A stretch of 37,912 bases of DNA from Bacillota bacterium (GTDB lineage Bacteria > Bacillota > Clostridia > Oscillospirales > Ruminococcaceae). Every line of letters begins with the position of its first letter. Within the stretch, counting starts at the first letter, position 1. This document shows, one piece after another, positions 31,499-37,912 of this stretch. The notes beneath the pieces were generated by a model, which was given only the letters and a program-made list of their open reading frames with translations, searched no databases and was not told the DNA's origin. Location: contig JAEWWW010000087.1 of assembly GCA_023396215.1 (NCBI GenBank), positions 1 to 37,912 on the forward strand, read 5' to 3'. The position numbers and the translations under genes are program-made.

Positions 31499-32011
31499 AT
31501 GCGGGATAGGATTGCCATAGTAGCGGCCAGAATGATTGCTTATAACGGCGCCGATTTTCGCCGCATCAGCCATGCCCTGACCGTCTATGGGCTGGTCAAA
31601 GCCATGGCCGAGGAAGAAGGGCTGGATGACCCGAGTCGGGAGCTTCTGGAGGCCGCCGCCCTGCTGCACGACATCGGCATCAAGCTTAGCGAGCAGAAAT
31701 ATGGCGTCTCTACCGGGCGGTATCAGCAGATAGAAGGCCCCCCTGTTGCCAGAGAGCTGTTGCAGGGGCTGGGCTTTTTGCCCGAAACGGTGGAGCGCAT
31801 CTGCTATCTCATCGCCCACCATCATACCTATACGGAGGTCACCGGCACCGATTATCAGCTGCTTATAGAGGCGGATTTTCTGGTCAACCTTCAAAAGGAG
31901 GGGGGCACCCCCGCGCAGGTTGCTCTGGTGGGGCAGCGGCATTTTAAAACCGAGGCAGGAAGACGGCTGCTGGCGTCGATTTATCCGGTACATGGAGCCG
32001 GGGGCGCCTGA
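31499..32011 (+). CDS. HD-domain phosphohydrolase-like protein
   Basis: A 170-residue HD-superfamily protein. Metal ligands are visible in order: ISHALTVYG (H), AALLHDIGIK (HD pair near residue 59), AHHHTY (histidines) and LLIEADFLVN (final aspartate). Such proteins are metal-dependent phosphohydrolases acting on nucleotides or related phosphates; the substrate here is unknown. The ATG at 31499 follows an ideal AAAGGAGG. It starts 41 bases after the OadG-like gene and 30 bases before the FUSC-type gene, so it may share their transcript. No partner suggests its role. Confidence 0.85.
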   Translation: MRDRIAIVAARMIAYNGADFRRISHALTVYGLVKAMAEEEGLDDPSRELLEAAALLHDIGIKLSEQKYGVSTGRYQQIEGPPVARELLQGLGFLPETVERICYLIAHHHTYTEVTGTDYQLLIEADFLVNLQKEGGTPAQVALVGQRHFKTEAGRRLLASIYPVHGAGGA

Positions 32012-32041
32012 AGCAGGAACGCCGATAGGGGGTAACAAGCT

Positions 32042-32620
32042 TTGAATTTAAAGTATAGACCGGGGCCCCGCGCGCTGAAAACTGCGCTGGCGGTGCTGCT
32101 CTGCCTGCTGGCGAACCTGCTGATGGGCAGGCCCGGCAGCCTGCATACCGCCTTTGCAGCCGTTATCTGTATGCAGCCCACCACCAGCAAAAGCTACACG
32201 GTGGGCCGCGGACGGATTATCGGCACGGTAGTGGGCGCTCTGGTGGGATTTTTAGTGCTGGAGCTGGCGATTTTTATGCCCTCTTACCAGCAGTGGAGCC
32301 ACCTGCTTGTGGTGCCGCTGGCCACCATGCTGGTCATCTATCTCTTTAATGTGCTGGGTCAGACCGACGGCCTTGTGATGGGCTGTGTGGTGCTCATCAG
32401 CATCGTGCTGGATTTTAGCCGCGAGCTTGGCGATACCATCTGGTATGTGGTCGGCAGGGTGGTGGATACCGGCGTGGGGGTGGTTATCGCCATGCTGGTC
32501 AACCATTTCCTCTTTCCCCACAAGGAAAGCCCCCCGCCGCCTGAGCAGCAGGTCAGCACCCCATTGCCCGAGCAGAAGGTGAGCAATCCGCCGCCCGAGC
32601 AGAAGGAAACAACGAAATAA
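32042..32620 (+). CDS. FUSC/aromatic acid exporter-like membrane protein
   Basis: A 192-residue integral membrane protein with four to five hydrophobic segments between residues ~12 and 160. The pattern LKTALAVLLCLLANLLMGRPGSLHTAFAAVICMQPTTSKSYTVGRGRIIGTVVGALVG matches the ArAE_1/FUSC N-terminal transporter domain; here there is no soluble C-terminal domain. Instead the tail consists of an imperfect 9-residue repeat, PPEQQVSTP, LPEQKVSNP, PPEQKE. The likely start is TTG 32042 after GGGGGTAA. Relatives export aromatic or other organic acids or are uncharacterised. It ends the plus-strand cluster; a strong terminator begins within 2 bases of the stop. Confidence 0.78.
   Translation: MNLKYRPGPRALKTALAVLLCLLANLLMGRPGSLHTAFAAVICMQPTTSKSYTVGRGRIIGTVVGALVGFLVLELAIFMPSYQQWSHLLVVPLATMLVIYLFNVLGQTDGLVMGCVVLISIVLDFSRELGDTIWYVVGRVVDTGVGVVIAMLVNHFLFPHKESPPPPEQQVSTPLPEQKVSNPPPEQKETTK
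32537..32608 (+). repeat. 27-bp in-frame tandem repeat
   Basis: Units 32537-32563, 32564-32590 and partial 32591-32608 encode a Pro-Glu-Gln repeat in the C-terminal tail of the FUSC-type protein, the core GAGCAG(A/C)AGGT recurring every 27 bases. Confidence 0.75.
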
Positions 32621-32621
32621 C

Positions 32622-32660
32622 AATACGGCCCCAAGGCATAGCCTTGGGGCCGTATTTTGT
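32622..32660 (+). terminator. Strong terminator after the FUSC-type gene
   Basis: A perfect 16-bp stem (32622-32637 with 32641-32656) with loop ATA, followed by TTGTT after the TATTTT end. It also lies 42 bases beyond the ferritin stop on the minus strand and can serve both converging units. Confidence 0.93.
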
Positions 32661-32701
32661 TGCTATGTATCGCCCACGCCTTGCTGGGGGCGGCTTTTGG
32701 T

Positions 32702-33214
32702 TTAGAGTCTGATTTTGCGGATATCGTCCTTCAGGCGCTCGATATCGGTAATCCAGTCCTCAAGGTCATGCTCATGCTCCAGCTCGTCGTTGAGGATACT
32801 GATGGCCATCTGATAGGTTGCGTGGTCCTTGCCGTCGGTAAAGTTGGCCAGGTCCTGATAACGCTGAATGGCGCACCGCTCACCCCGGAGGTTCTGCTGC
32901 AAAATGATTTCGATATAAGGGTCACCCGGCTCCTCATAGTCGCATTTTGCAAAGCTTTTCCACTGCTCGGGGTTCAGGATAGGAGTGCCGCCCAACTGGA
33001 TGATGCGGTTAACCACCAGCTCGGCATGGCCAAGCTCCTCGGTGGCGTGCAGCAGCAGCTCGGGCTCCACCTCGCTGCGCATGGGGCCTTCCATCATGCG
33101 TGCGCCAATCCAGTACTGGTAATAGGCCAGCCATTCCTCGGCCAGCGCCTCGTTGAGCAGTTGAATCAATTTTTCAACGTCAAGATTTGCAATAGCAACC
33201 GCTTGTTTTCCCAT
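32702..33214 (-). CDS. Dps-like ferritin-superfamily protein
   Basis: A 170-residue four-helix bundle with ferritin-type di-iron ligands: LNEALAEEWLAYYQY (E24/E27/E28), HATEELGHAELV (E60 and H63), NLRGERCAIQRY (E112) and LNDELEHEHDLEDW (E144/E146 and H149). Two cysteines, C91 and C114, sit 23 residues apart near the site, recalling the cysteine pair of archaeal-type Dps-like (DPSL) proteins. Members oxidise Fe(II), often with peroxide, and store iron in a shell. ATG 33212-33214 has GGGAGGAG at 8 bases; the TTG further upstream is less likely. It follows the DUF454 gene by 38 bases and probably shares its promoter, which carries a Fur-like palindrome. Confidence 0.85.
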   Translation of the reverse strand: MGKQAVAIANLDVEKLIQLLNEALAEEWLAYYQYWIGARMMEGPMRSEVEPELLLHATEELGHAELVVNRIIQLGGTPILNPEQWKSFAKCDYEEPGDPYIEIILQQNLRGERCAIQRYQDLANFTDGKDHATYQMAISILNDELEHEHDLEDWITDIERLKDDIRKIRL

Positions 33215-33252
33215 AATCAACGCTCCTCCCGGGACAGGTTATGTCCCATTTA

Positions 33253-33669
33253 TTATGAATCATCCCCAAGGTCAGGGGCTTCTTCCTGTGGTTGGGCCCG
33301 GTCGTCCTTCGGGCACCGGGTTTTAATGCTCAGCAGGTGGGCGGTCACCCCCAGCCCGATGGCAATCAGCAGCAGCCGCAGCCAAAGCTTGCCGGTCAGC
33401 GCGGCAGAGAGCAGCAGCAGGCTCCACAGCATCACCAGACTTTTGATTTTCAGCTTCAGGGGCACCCCCTGCCTGGTGCGGTAGTTTTCCAGATAGGGGC
33501 CAAAGGTGGGGCTTTTCAGCAGGTATGCATAGCTTTTTGGCGAGCTGCGGGAAAAACAAATCCCAGCCAGCAGTACAAAAGGGGTGGTGGGCAGCACCGG
33601 TAAAAAAATGCCGATTGCTCCCAGCGCCAGCGCCAATACCCCGGCCCAAAGCAGTAAGGTTCTTTTCAA
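33253..33669 (-). CDS. DUF454 (YbaN-type) inner membrane protein
   Basis: A 138-residue membrane protein with the DUF454 signature: LGAIGIFLPVLPTTPFVLLAGICFSRSSPKSYAYLLKSPTFGPYLENYRTRQGVPLKLKIKSL. About four hydrophobic segments (residues ~5-22, 24-40, 74-92, 93-112) and a charged C-terminal tail. Function is unknown; relatives often occur near iron or haem genes. The start is TTG 33667-33669, with AGGAG 12 bases upstream, a weak arrangement that would lower expression relative to the ferritin. It is the first gene behind the consensus promoter at 33867-33895, with a leader of about 190 bases. Confidence 0.85.
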   Translation of the reverse strand: MKRTLLLWAGVLALALGAIGIFLPVLPTTPFVLLAGICFSRSSPKSYAYLLKSPTFGPYLENYRTRQGVPLKLKIKSLVMLWSLLLLSAALTGKLWLRLLLIAIGLGVTAHLLSIKTRCPKDDRAQPQEEAPDLGDDS

Positions 33670-33830
33670 CGGATATGGTCGCTCCTTTTCGGGTTAATCC
33701 CTGCGCAGATACCCCTTGGGGTGCAGGGCAAGGGCTTTTGGCTAATACCTGCCCGGTTTTTGCGCGGCAGCCTGAAAAAACGGTGGGCAGGCGCCTCAAA
33801 AGAGGCTGTTTGTCGGTGGTCGGCCGTTTG

Positions 33831-33858
33831 TGATTATCATGAGATAATTGATATCTAT
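33831..33858. promoter_or_regulatory. Fur-like operator overlapping transcription start
   Basis: ATTATC-ATGA-GATAAT (33833-33848) is a perfect 6-base palindrome, and a second arm pair GATA/TATC follows on the minus strand. Together they resemble Fur/PerR boxes built from GATAAT hexamers. It lies just downstream of the -10 element of the DUF454-ferritin promoter, a position where a bound repressor would block initiation. The regulator is inferred, not seen. Confidence 0.55.
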
Positions 33859-33866
33859 TCTTATTA

Positions 33867-33895
33867 AGTATAAATCGAAAGGCAGAGGATGTCAA
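33867..33895 (-). promoter_or_regulatory. Consensus promoter of the DUF454-ferritin unit
   Basis: A perfect TTGACA (33890-33895), a 17-base spacer and TATACT (33867-33872) on the minus strand, the best sigma-70-type promoter in the window. The remainder of the 33670-34128 gap holds its leader, with a GCCTC/GAGGC hairpin near 33793, and the promoters of the ribbon-helix-helix gene. Confidence 0.82.
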
Positions 33896-34037
33896 CGGCA
33901 AAGGGAAATTTTGTGCGGAAAAAACAGCCTGTGAGAGCCGGCCGGTTGGAGCCGGGGGCCACTGTGGCTAAATTGCCGCACCAAGCGATAAAGCCCCCCG
34001 CCAGAGCCTATACTTTTACTGAACAGCGTCTCTAGAA

Positions 34038-34099
34038 TTGTAAAAAATGTGTGTATAGTTATATAATTGTGTTGACAAATTTATAAACCGAATTACAAT
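34038..34099 (+). promoter_or_regulatory. Tandem promoters with ATTGT boxes before the RHH gene
   Basis: Promoter 1: TTGTAA (34038-34043), 18 bases, TATAAT (34062-34067). Promoter 2: TTGACA (34072-34077), 16 bases, TACAAT (34094-34099). ATTGTAA (34037-34043) and TTACAAT (34093-34099) form a 7-base inverted repeat, with an additional AATTGTG at 34065-34071, spaced like repeated operator half-sites. Confidence 0.6.
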
Positions 34100-34128
34100 A
34101 AAAATAAAAGAGGCAAGGGGGTATGGGG

Positions 34129-34794
34129 ATGAAAAAAAGCGTTTACAGCCTGGTGCTGGACGACGGCGTGGTGCAGGCGGTGGACCGCCTTACCGCGGCG
34201 CGGAACACCAGCCGCTCGGCGCTGATAAACCGCATTTTGGCCGAGTATCTTTCTCTGGCCACCCCCGAGCAGCGCATGCGGGATATCTTTGACCAGCTGG
34301 AAAAGATGGTGGAGCGGGAGGAGGCCTTTCAACTGCTGCTGCAGCCCTCCGAGGCGATGCTCTCGATACGCAGCGCCCTGCACTACCGCTACAAGCCCAG
34401 TATCCGCTACTGCGTGCAGCTCTACCCCCAGACCGAAACCGCCATGGGTGAGCTGCGGGTGACGCTGCGCAGCCAAAGCCCTCAATTGCTGGGGGCACTG
34501 GACGGCTTCTTTCACCTCTGGGCGGCACTGGAGCAGGAAACGGTCGCCCCCCGGCTGCCCGGCGGCCGGGTGCGCTGCCTGATTGAGGATGGGCGGTTCA
34601 CTCGAATCTTTGTGCTGCCGGGGGAGAGCGCCCACACCCACCAGCAGCTGGGGCGGGCCATTGCCGCCTATGTCAGGATGTTGGACAGCCTGCTCAAGCT
34701 CTACTTTTACCACCTTGAGGACGCCCCCGAGGCGGTGCGGCAGCTCCAAAAGGCCTACGCGGCCTGCATCAAAAAGGAGATGCTGATTATCTAG
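34129..34794 (+). CDS. Ribbon-helix-helix protein with unknown C-terminal domain
   Basis: A 221-residue protein. Residues 1-45 (KKSVYSLVLDDGVVQAVDRLTAARNTSRSALINRILAEYLSL) form a CopG/MetJ-type ribbon-helix-helix: a beta strand with alternating residues, then helix A, a turn with NTSRSA and helix B. The remaining ~175 residues, with YKPSIRYCVQLYP and a helical YVRMLDSLLKLYFYHLED, match no family I know. It probably binds DNA as a dimer, perhaps its own promoter, where ATTGT boxes recur. Of two ATGs, 34129 is preferred because AAGGGGGT is 6 bases upstream of it and abuts the one at 34123. clpB follows 406 bases downstream; a link is unproven. Confidence 0.75.
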   Translation: MKKSVYSLVLDDGVVQAVDRLTAARNTSRSALINRILAEYLSLATPEQRMRDIFDQLEKMVEREEAFQLLLQPSEAMLSIRSALHYRYKPSIRYCVQLYPQTETAMGELRVTLRSQSPQLLGALDGFFHLWAALEQETVAPRLPGGRVRCLIEDGRFTRIFVLPGESAHTHQQLGRAIAAYVRMLDSLLKLYFYHLEDAPEAVRQLQKAYAACIKKEMLII

Positions 34795-34819
34795 GGCGTT
34801 TCTGAAAATGAGAAACCGA

Positions 34820-34930
34820 TTTACTTGCCTGGTTGGCGGCGCTTGCAAACTGCGGTCGCATCTATCAAATATGCCCCTTATTTGCTTTATTTTCCGCCGC
34901 GCCTTGCACAATTTTCCACCGCCTGCCCGC
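34820..34930 (-). repeat. Dispersed repeat family 3, copy 2
   Basis: The inverted relative of 6560-6668: read on the minus strand, it gives GTGCAAG, GGCGG, AGCAAAT, AGGGG, CATATT, GACCG, GTTTGCAAG, GCCAAC and GCAAGTAAA in the same order. It lies between the RHH gene and the clpB leader. Confidence 0.75.
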
Positions 34931-35060
34931 TTTTTGACACCCTCTATTTAGCGTTGGGCCGGCGCTTATTTTGAAGGATAACAACCTCCGCTGCTCCCCC
35001 AAAAGGCGGGTGGCGGAAAGAGAAGGAAACGCAAACCACGGGCTTGCCGGTAAGGAGGCT

Positions 35061-35169
35061 TAGCGTGAAAAATCACGCTAGGCCGTCATCTGCCAATCGC
35101 TCCTCGCCTGCGGCGAGAACCGCGGATTGATGCACAAAAAGGCCATTCCTTTTCATGGCCCGCTTGTGC
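35061..35169 (+). promoter_or_regulatory. Structured leader of clpB
   Basis: Three perfect hairpins in a row: TAGCGTGA/TCACGCTA (35061-35080), CTCGCC/GGCGAG (35103-35117) and the two-part GCACAA, GGCCAT / ATGGCC, TTGTGC (35132-35169), the last ending 31 bases before the clpB ATG. The first covers the start of a 21-codon ORF. I see no CIRCE or CtsR box and no clear promoter. This could be a thermo- or translation-sensing leader, or a repeat. Confidence 0.5.
35065..35130 (+). CDS. Possible 21-residue leader peptide upstream of clpB
   Basis: GTG 35065 has a textbook TAAGGAGG site 6 bases upstream and opens a 21-codon frame, MKNHARPSSANRSSPAARTAD, ending TGA 70 bases before clpB. The peptide is rich in Ser, Ala and Arg. 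Its start codon lies in the first leader hairpin, so translation and folding would compete. It may instead be part of a dispersed repeat that happens to carry a ribosome binding site. Confidence 0.4.
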   Translation: MKNHARPSSANRSSPAARTAD

Positions 35170-35200
35170 CGAAACGAAAGTGAAAGCAAGGGCCTTTATT

Positions 35201-37810
35201 ATGAACACCCAGAAGCTTACCCAAAAATCGCTGGAGGCGCTGCAAAACGCCCAAAGGCTGGCGGTGGAATATCAAAACCTGCAACTGGAGCCGGAGCACC
35301 TGCTATACGCCCTGCTGACACAGGAAAGCGGGCTGATACCCCAACTGCTGAAAAAGATGGGGGTGGATAGCGCCGCGCTGGCCCACGAGGCCGAAGAGGC
35401 TGCCGCCCGCCTGCCCAAGGTCAGCGGCCCCGGCCGCGAGCCGGATAAAATCTACGTCAGCCAGTCGGTGGACGCGCTGCTTTCGGCGGCCGAGCAGCAG
35501 GCCGGCGCCATGAAGGACGAATATGTATCGGTGGAGCACCTGATGCTGGCGCTGCTGGAGAAGCCCAATCAAAATGTCGCCCGGATGCTGGCCGACCATG
35601 GGCTGCGCAAGGGGGATTTCCTCAGTGCGCTTGCCACCGTGCGGGGCAACACCCGTGTTACCAGTGACAGCCCCGAGGAGACTTACGACGTGTTGGCCAA
35701 GTACGGCTCCGATCTGGTGGAGCTGGCCCGCCAGAATAAGCTGGACCCGGTCATCGGGCGGGATAACGAGATTCGCAACGTCATCCGCATCCTTTCGCGC
35801 AAGACCAAAAACAACCCGGTGCTCATCGGCGAGCCGGGGGTGGGCAAAACCGCCATCGCCGAGGGCCTTGCCCTGCGCATTGTGCGGGGCGACGTGCCCG
35901 ACAGCCTCAAGGACCGCAAGCTTTTCTCGCTGGATATGGGTGCGTTGGTGGCGGGGGCCAAGTTCCGGGGCGAGTTTGAGGAGCGGCTCAAGGCGGTGCT
36001 GGGCGAGGTGAAAAAGAGCGAAGGGCGCATCCTGCTCTTTATCGACGAACTGCACACCATTGTGGGCGCGGGCAAAACCGAAGGCTCGATGGACGCGGGC
36101 AACCTGCTCAAGCCGCTGCTGGCCCGGGGCGAGCTGCACTGCATAGGCGCTACCACCCTCAACGAGTACCGCCAGCACATCGAAAAGGATGCGGCCCTCG
36201 AGCGCCGCTTTCAGCCGGTGCTGGTGGAGGAGCCTACGGTGGAGGATACCATCTCGATACTGCGGGGGCTTAAGGAGCGCTACGAGGTGTTCCACGGGGT
36301 AAAGATACAGGACCAGGCGCTCATTGCCGCCGCCACCCTTTCGCACCGGTATATTGCCGACCGCTTTTTGCCCGATAAGGCCATCGATCTGGTGGACGAG
36401 GCCTGCGCCATGATACGCACCGAAATCGACTCGATGCCCACCGAGCTGGATGAAATCTCGCGTAAAATCATGCAGTATGAGATAGAGGAAGCCGCCCTGA
36501 AAAACGACGCCGACCGGCTGACGCAGGAGCGGCTGGAGAGCCTGCGCCGCGAGCTTGCCCAGCTCAGAGAACAGTTGGCCGAGATGAAGGCCCGCTGGAA
36601 CAACGAGAAGCAGGCCATCGGCAAGCTGCAAAAGCTGAGGGAAGAGATTGAGCGGCTGGGCGGCGAGATTGAGCAGGCCGAGCGCAGCTACGACCTGAAC
36701 CGGGCCGCCGAGCTGAAATACGGCAGGCTGCCCGCCCTCCAGCGCCAGTTGGAGGAGGAGGAGCGCCGGGCCGAGGAGGCGGGCCGCCACAACACCCTGC
36801 TGCGTGACCGGGTCACCGAGGAGGAGATCGCCCGTATCGTCGGCCGCTGGACCGGCATCCCGGTGGCGAGGCTGATGGAAAGCGAGCGGGAAAAGCTGCT
36901 GCGGCTGGAGGATATCCTCCACCAGCGGGTTATCGGGCAGGACGAAGCGGTGCAGAAGGTGTCGGAGGCCATCCTGCGCTCCCGGGCGGGGATACAGGAC
37001 CCCGACCGGCCCATCGGCTCCTTCCTCTTTTTGGGGCCGACAGGCGTGGGCAAAACCGAGCTGGCCAAGGCGCTGGCGCAGGCCCTCTTTGACGACGAGC
37101 ACAGCATGATACGCATTGATATGAGCGAGTATATGGAAAAATACTCGGTATCCCGTCTGATTGGCGCGCCTCCCGGCTACATCGGCTACGATGAGGGCGG
37201 GCAGTTGACCGAGGCGGTGCGCCGCCGCCCCTATGCGGTGGTGCTCTTTGACGAGGTGGAAAAGGCCCACTCCGATGTGTTTAATGTGCTGCTGCAGGTG
37301 CTGGACGACGGGCGCATCACCGACTCGCAGGGCAGAACGGTGGACTTCAAAAACACCATTATCATCCTCACCTCCAATCTGGGCTCGGATGTGATTTTGG
37401 AGGGCATTGACCCAAGCGGCCAACTGACCGAGGAAGCCCGGCAGCGGGTGAGCGGGCTGCTGCGCCGCCAGTTCAGGCCGGAGTTCCTCAACCGGCTGGA
37501 TGAAACGGTGTTCTATAAGCCGCTGACCAGAGGCGAAATCACCTCAATTGTGGGGCTGCTCATGGCCGATTTGCAGAAGCGGCTGGCCGAAAAGCAGTTG
37601 AGCATCGCCCTTACCGACCGGGCCCGCGACTTTATTGTGGAGCAGGGCTACGACCCGGTTTACGGCGCGCGGCCGCTGCGGCGGTTTTTGCAGCAGCGGG
37701 TTGAAACGCTGGTGGCCCGCAAAATCATTGCCGGGCAGGTGGAGCCCCACAGCACCCTGACGGTGGATTACAACGGCAGCGAGTTGGTGCTGGAGGTTGC
37801 CCCCCGATAG
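35201..37810 (+). CDS. clpB: Chaperone ATPase ClpB
   Basis: An 869-residue Hsp100 disaggregase that threads aggregated proteins through a hexameric ring with DnaK help. Order of domains: Clp N-domain (1-145, two repeats with LEPEHLLYALL and VEHLMLALLE), NBD1 with Walker A GEPGVGKTAIAEGLA (near residue 210), Walker B LLFIDELH and pore loop GAKFRGEFEERL; the coiled-coil middle domain (about 395-525), whose presence separates ClpB from ClpA; NBD2 with GPTGVGKTELAKALA (near 612), GAPPGYIGYDEGG and VVLFDEVEKAH. ATG 35201 begins MNTQKLTQKSLEALQ as in the family; a GTG 7 codons earlier lacks a better site. The ribosome binding site is poor (CAAGGGC), and the leader is structured. Confidence 0.97.
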   Translation: MNTQKLTQKSLEALQNAQRLAVEYQNLQLEPEHLLYALLTQESGLIPQLLKKMGVDSAALAHEAEEAAARLPKVSGPGREPDKIYVSQSVDALLSAAEQQAGAMKDEYVSVEHLMLALLEKPNQNVARMLADHGLRKGDFLSALATVRGNTRVTSDSPEETYDVLAKYGSDLVELARQNKLDPVIGRDNEIRNVIRILSRKTKNNPVLIGEPGVGKTAIAEGLALRIVRGDVPDSLKDRKLFSLDMGALVAGAKFRGEFEERLKAVLGEVKKSEGRILLFIDELHTIVGAGKTEGSMDAGNLLKPLLARGELHCIGATTLNEYRQHIEKDAALERRFQPVLVEEPTVEDTISILRGLKERYEVFHGVKIQDQALIAAATLSHRYIADRFLPDKAIDLVDEACAMIRTEIDSMPTELDEISRKIMQYEIEEAALKNDADRLTQERLESLRRELAQLREQLAEMKARWNNEKQAIGKLQKLREEIERLGGEIEQAERSYDLNRAAELKYGRLPALQRQLEEEERRAEEAGRHNTLLRDRVTEEEIARIVGRWTGIPVARLMESEREKLLRLEDILHQRVIGQDEAVQKVSEAILRSRAGIQDPDRPIGSFLFLGPTGVGKTELAKALAQALFDDEHSMIRIDMSEYMEKYSVSRLIGAPPGYIGYDEGGQLTEAVRRRPYAVVLFDEVEKAHSDVFNVLLQVLDDGRITDSQGRTVDFKNTIIILTSNLGSDVILEGIDPSGQLTEEARQRVSGLLRRQFRPEFLNRLDETVFYKPLTRGEITSIVGLLMADLQKRLAEKQLSIALTDRARDFIVEQGYDPVYGARPLRRFLQQRVETLVARKIIAGQVEPHSTLTVDYNGSELVLEVAPR

Positions 37811-37825
37811 GCGGTGGGGTATAAT
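37797..37825 (+). promoter_or_regulatory. Promoter-like sequence at the clpB end
   Basis: TTGCCC (37797-37802), 17 bases, TATAAT (37820-37825), overlapping the clpB stop; it would serve a gene beyond the window. Confidence 0.5.
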
Positions 37826-37882
37826 AAAAGATAATGTATTTTGACGGCAGCAGCTGTAGGGAAGGCCATGGGGGTTTCCCAT

Positions 37883-37907
37883 TCCTCTCCTTGGAGGGGT
37901 GGCGCCC
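37883..37907 (-). repeat. Family 2 repeat, copy at the window end
   Basis: The reverse complement reads GGCGCCACCCCTCCAAGGAG followed by AGGAAT, matching about 21 of 25 bases of 11774-11798. A hairpin ATGGG/CCCAT lies next to it at 37868-37882. Confidence 0.6.
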
Positions 37908-37912
37908 ACAGG

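Noticed and set aside
33323..33901. 192-codon minus-strand frame overlapping the DUF454 gene
   Set aside because: It starts upstream of the promoter -10 and runs out of frame through DUF454; the DUF454 frame has the family signature.
34930..35200. CIRCE or CtsR operator before clpB
   Set aside because: No TTAGCACTC-N9-GAGTGCTAA and no GGTCAAA tandem motif; TAGCGTGA/TCACGCTA has the wrong sequence and spacing.
35303..37423. A 706-codon open frame on the minus strand opposite clpB
   Set aside because: Shadow of clpB, with no start signal and a composition typical of antisense frames.
1..37912. CRISPR array, tRNA, rRNA, prophage or transposase
   Set aside because: No regularly spaced direct repeats, cloverleaf, ribosomal or phage/transposase motifs were recognised on either strand by reading; a tRNA or Rfam scan would be decisive.

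Overview
The window looks like chromosomal DNA of a G+C-rich Clostridia (Firmicutes), most likely an Oscillospiraceae/Ruminococcaceae-type anaerobe. The reasons are strong AGGAGG-type ribosome binding sites, frequent GTG/TTG starts, several two-part anaerobic enzymes (two-subunit fumarase, sodium-pump decarboxylase beta plus small gamma), formate-tetrahydrofolate ligase, methylglyoxal synthase and a GerMN lipoprotein, and the ywiB-argS (DUF1934-argS) pairing seen in this phylum. Species cannot be fixed from the sequence. I recognise no rRNA, tRNA, CRISPR array, transposase or phage gene. The gene content is mostly housekeeping.

Layout. 85-1289 (minus): membrane-anchored XRE regulator and mgsA. 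1463-3060 (plus): B12-type radical SAM protein and a 56-residue basic protein, then a hairpin-rich gap. 3442-6402 (minus): an operon phosphohexomutase - fumarase alpha - fumarase beta, preceded by an amidohydrolase (6715-7581). 7839-9858 (minus): a 68-residue protein, adenosine deaminase, GerMN lipoprotein. 10059-11597 (plus): cardiolipin synthase. 11885-17284 (minus): ddl - murI - DUF1934 - argS - a MetH-like protein without zinc cysteines; rodA (17661-18779) lies upstream as its own unit. 19112-23349 (plus): fhs, tsaE, tsaB, rpiB, upp. 23425-24351 (minus): degenerate LCP protein. 24834-27122 (plus): aconitase-family hydratase behind a MITE-like element. 27240-28086 (minus): DinB-like and HPr-like proteins. 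28605-32620 (plus): mtaB, oadB, a 47-residue OadG-like subunit, an HD protein and a FUSC-type membrane protein. 32702-33669 (minus): DUF454 protein and a Dps-like ferritin behind a consensus promoter with a Fur-like palindrome. 34129-37810 (plus): ribbon-helix-helix protein and clpB with a structured leader.

How the genes fit together. Fumarase, the hydratase and the sodium-pump subunits belong to C4 dicarboxylate and tricarboxylate chemistry. fhs supplies one-carbon folate. ddl, murI, rodA and the LCP-like protein serve the cell wall. tsaE and tsaB (t6A) and mtaB (ms2t6A) act in turn on A37 of the same tRNAs. clpB, the ferritin and mgsA relate to stress.

The least explained parts lie between genes: three families of dispersed inverted repeats (one supplies the stop codon of tsaB), a 180-bp MITE-like element, a metal-operator-like palindrome, and a clpB leader with a 21-codon ORF and three hairpins. 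Several proteins keep a recognisable fold but lack canonical catalytic residues (MetH-like, HPr-like, LCP-like). I found no clearly new multi-gene system; the candidates listed are modest.
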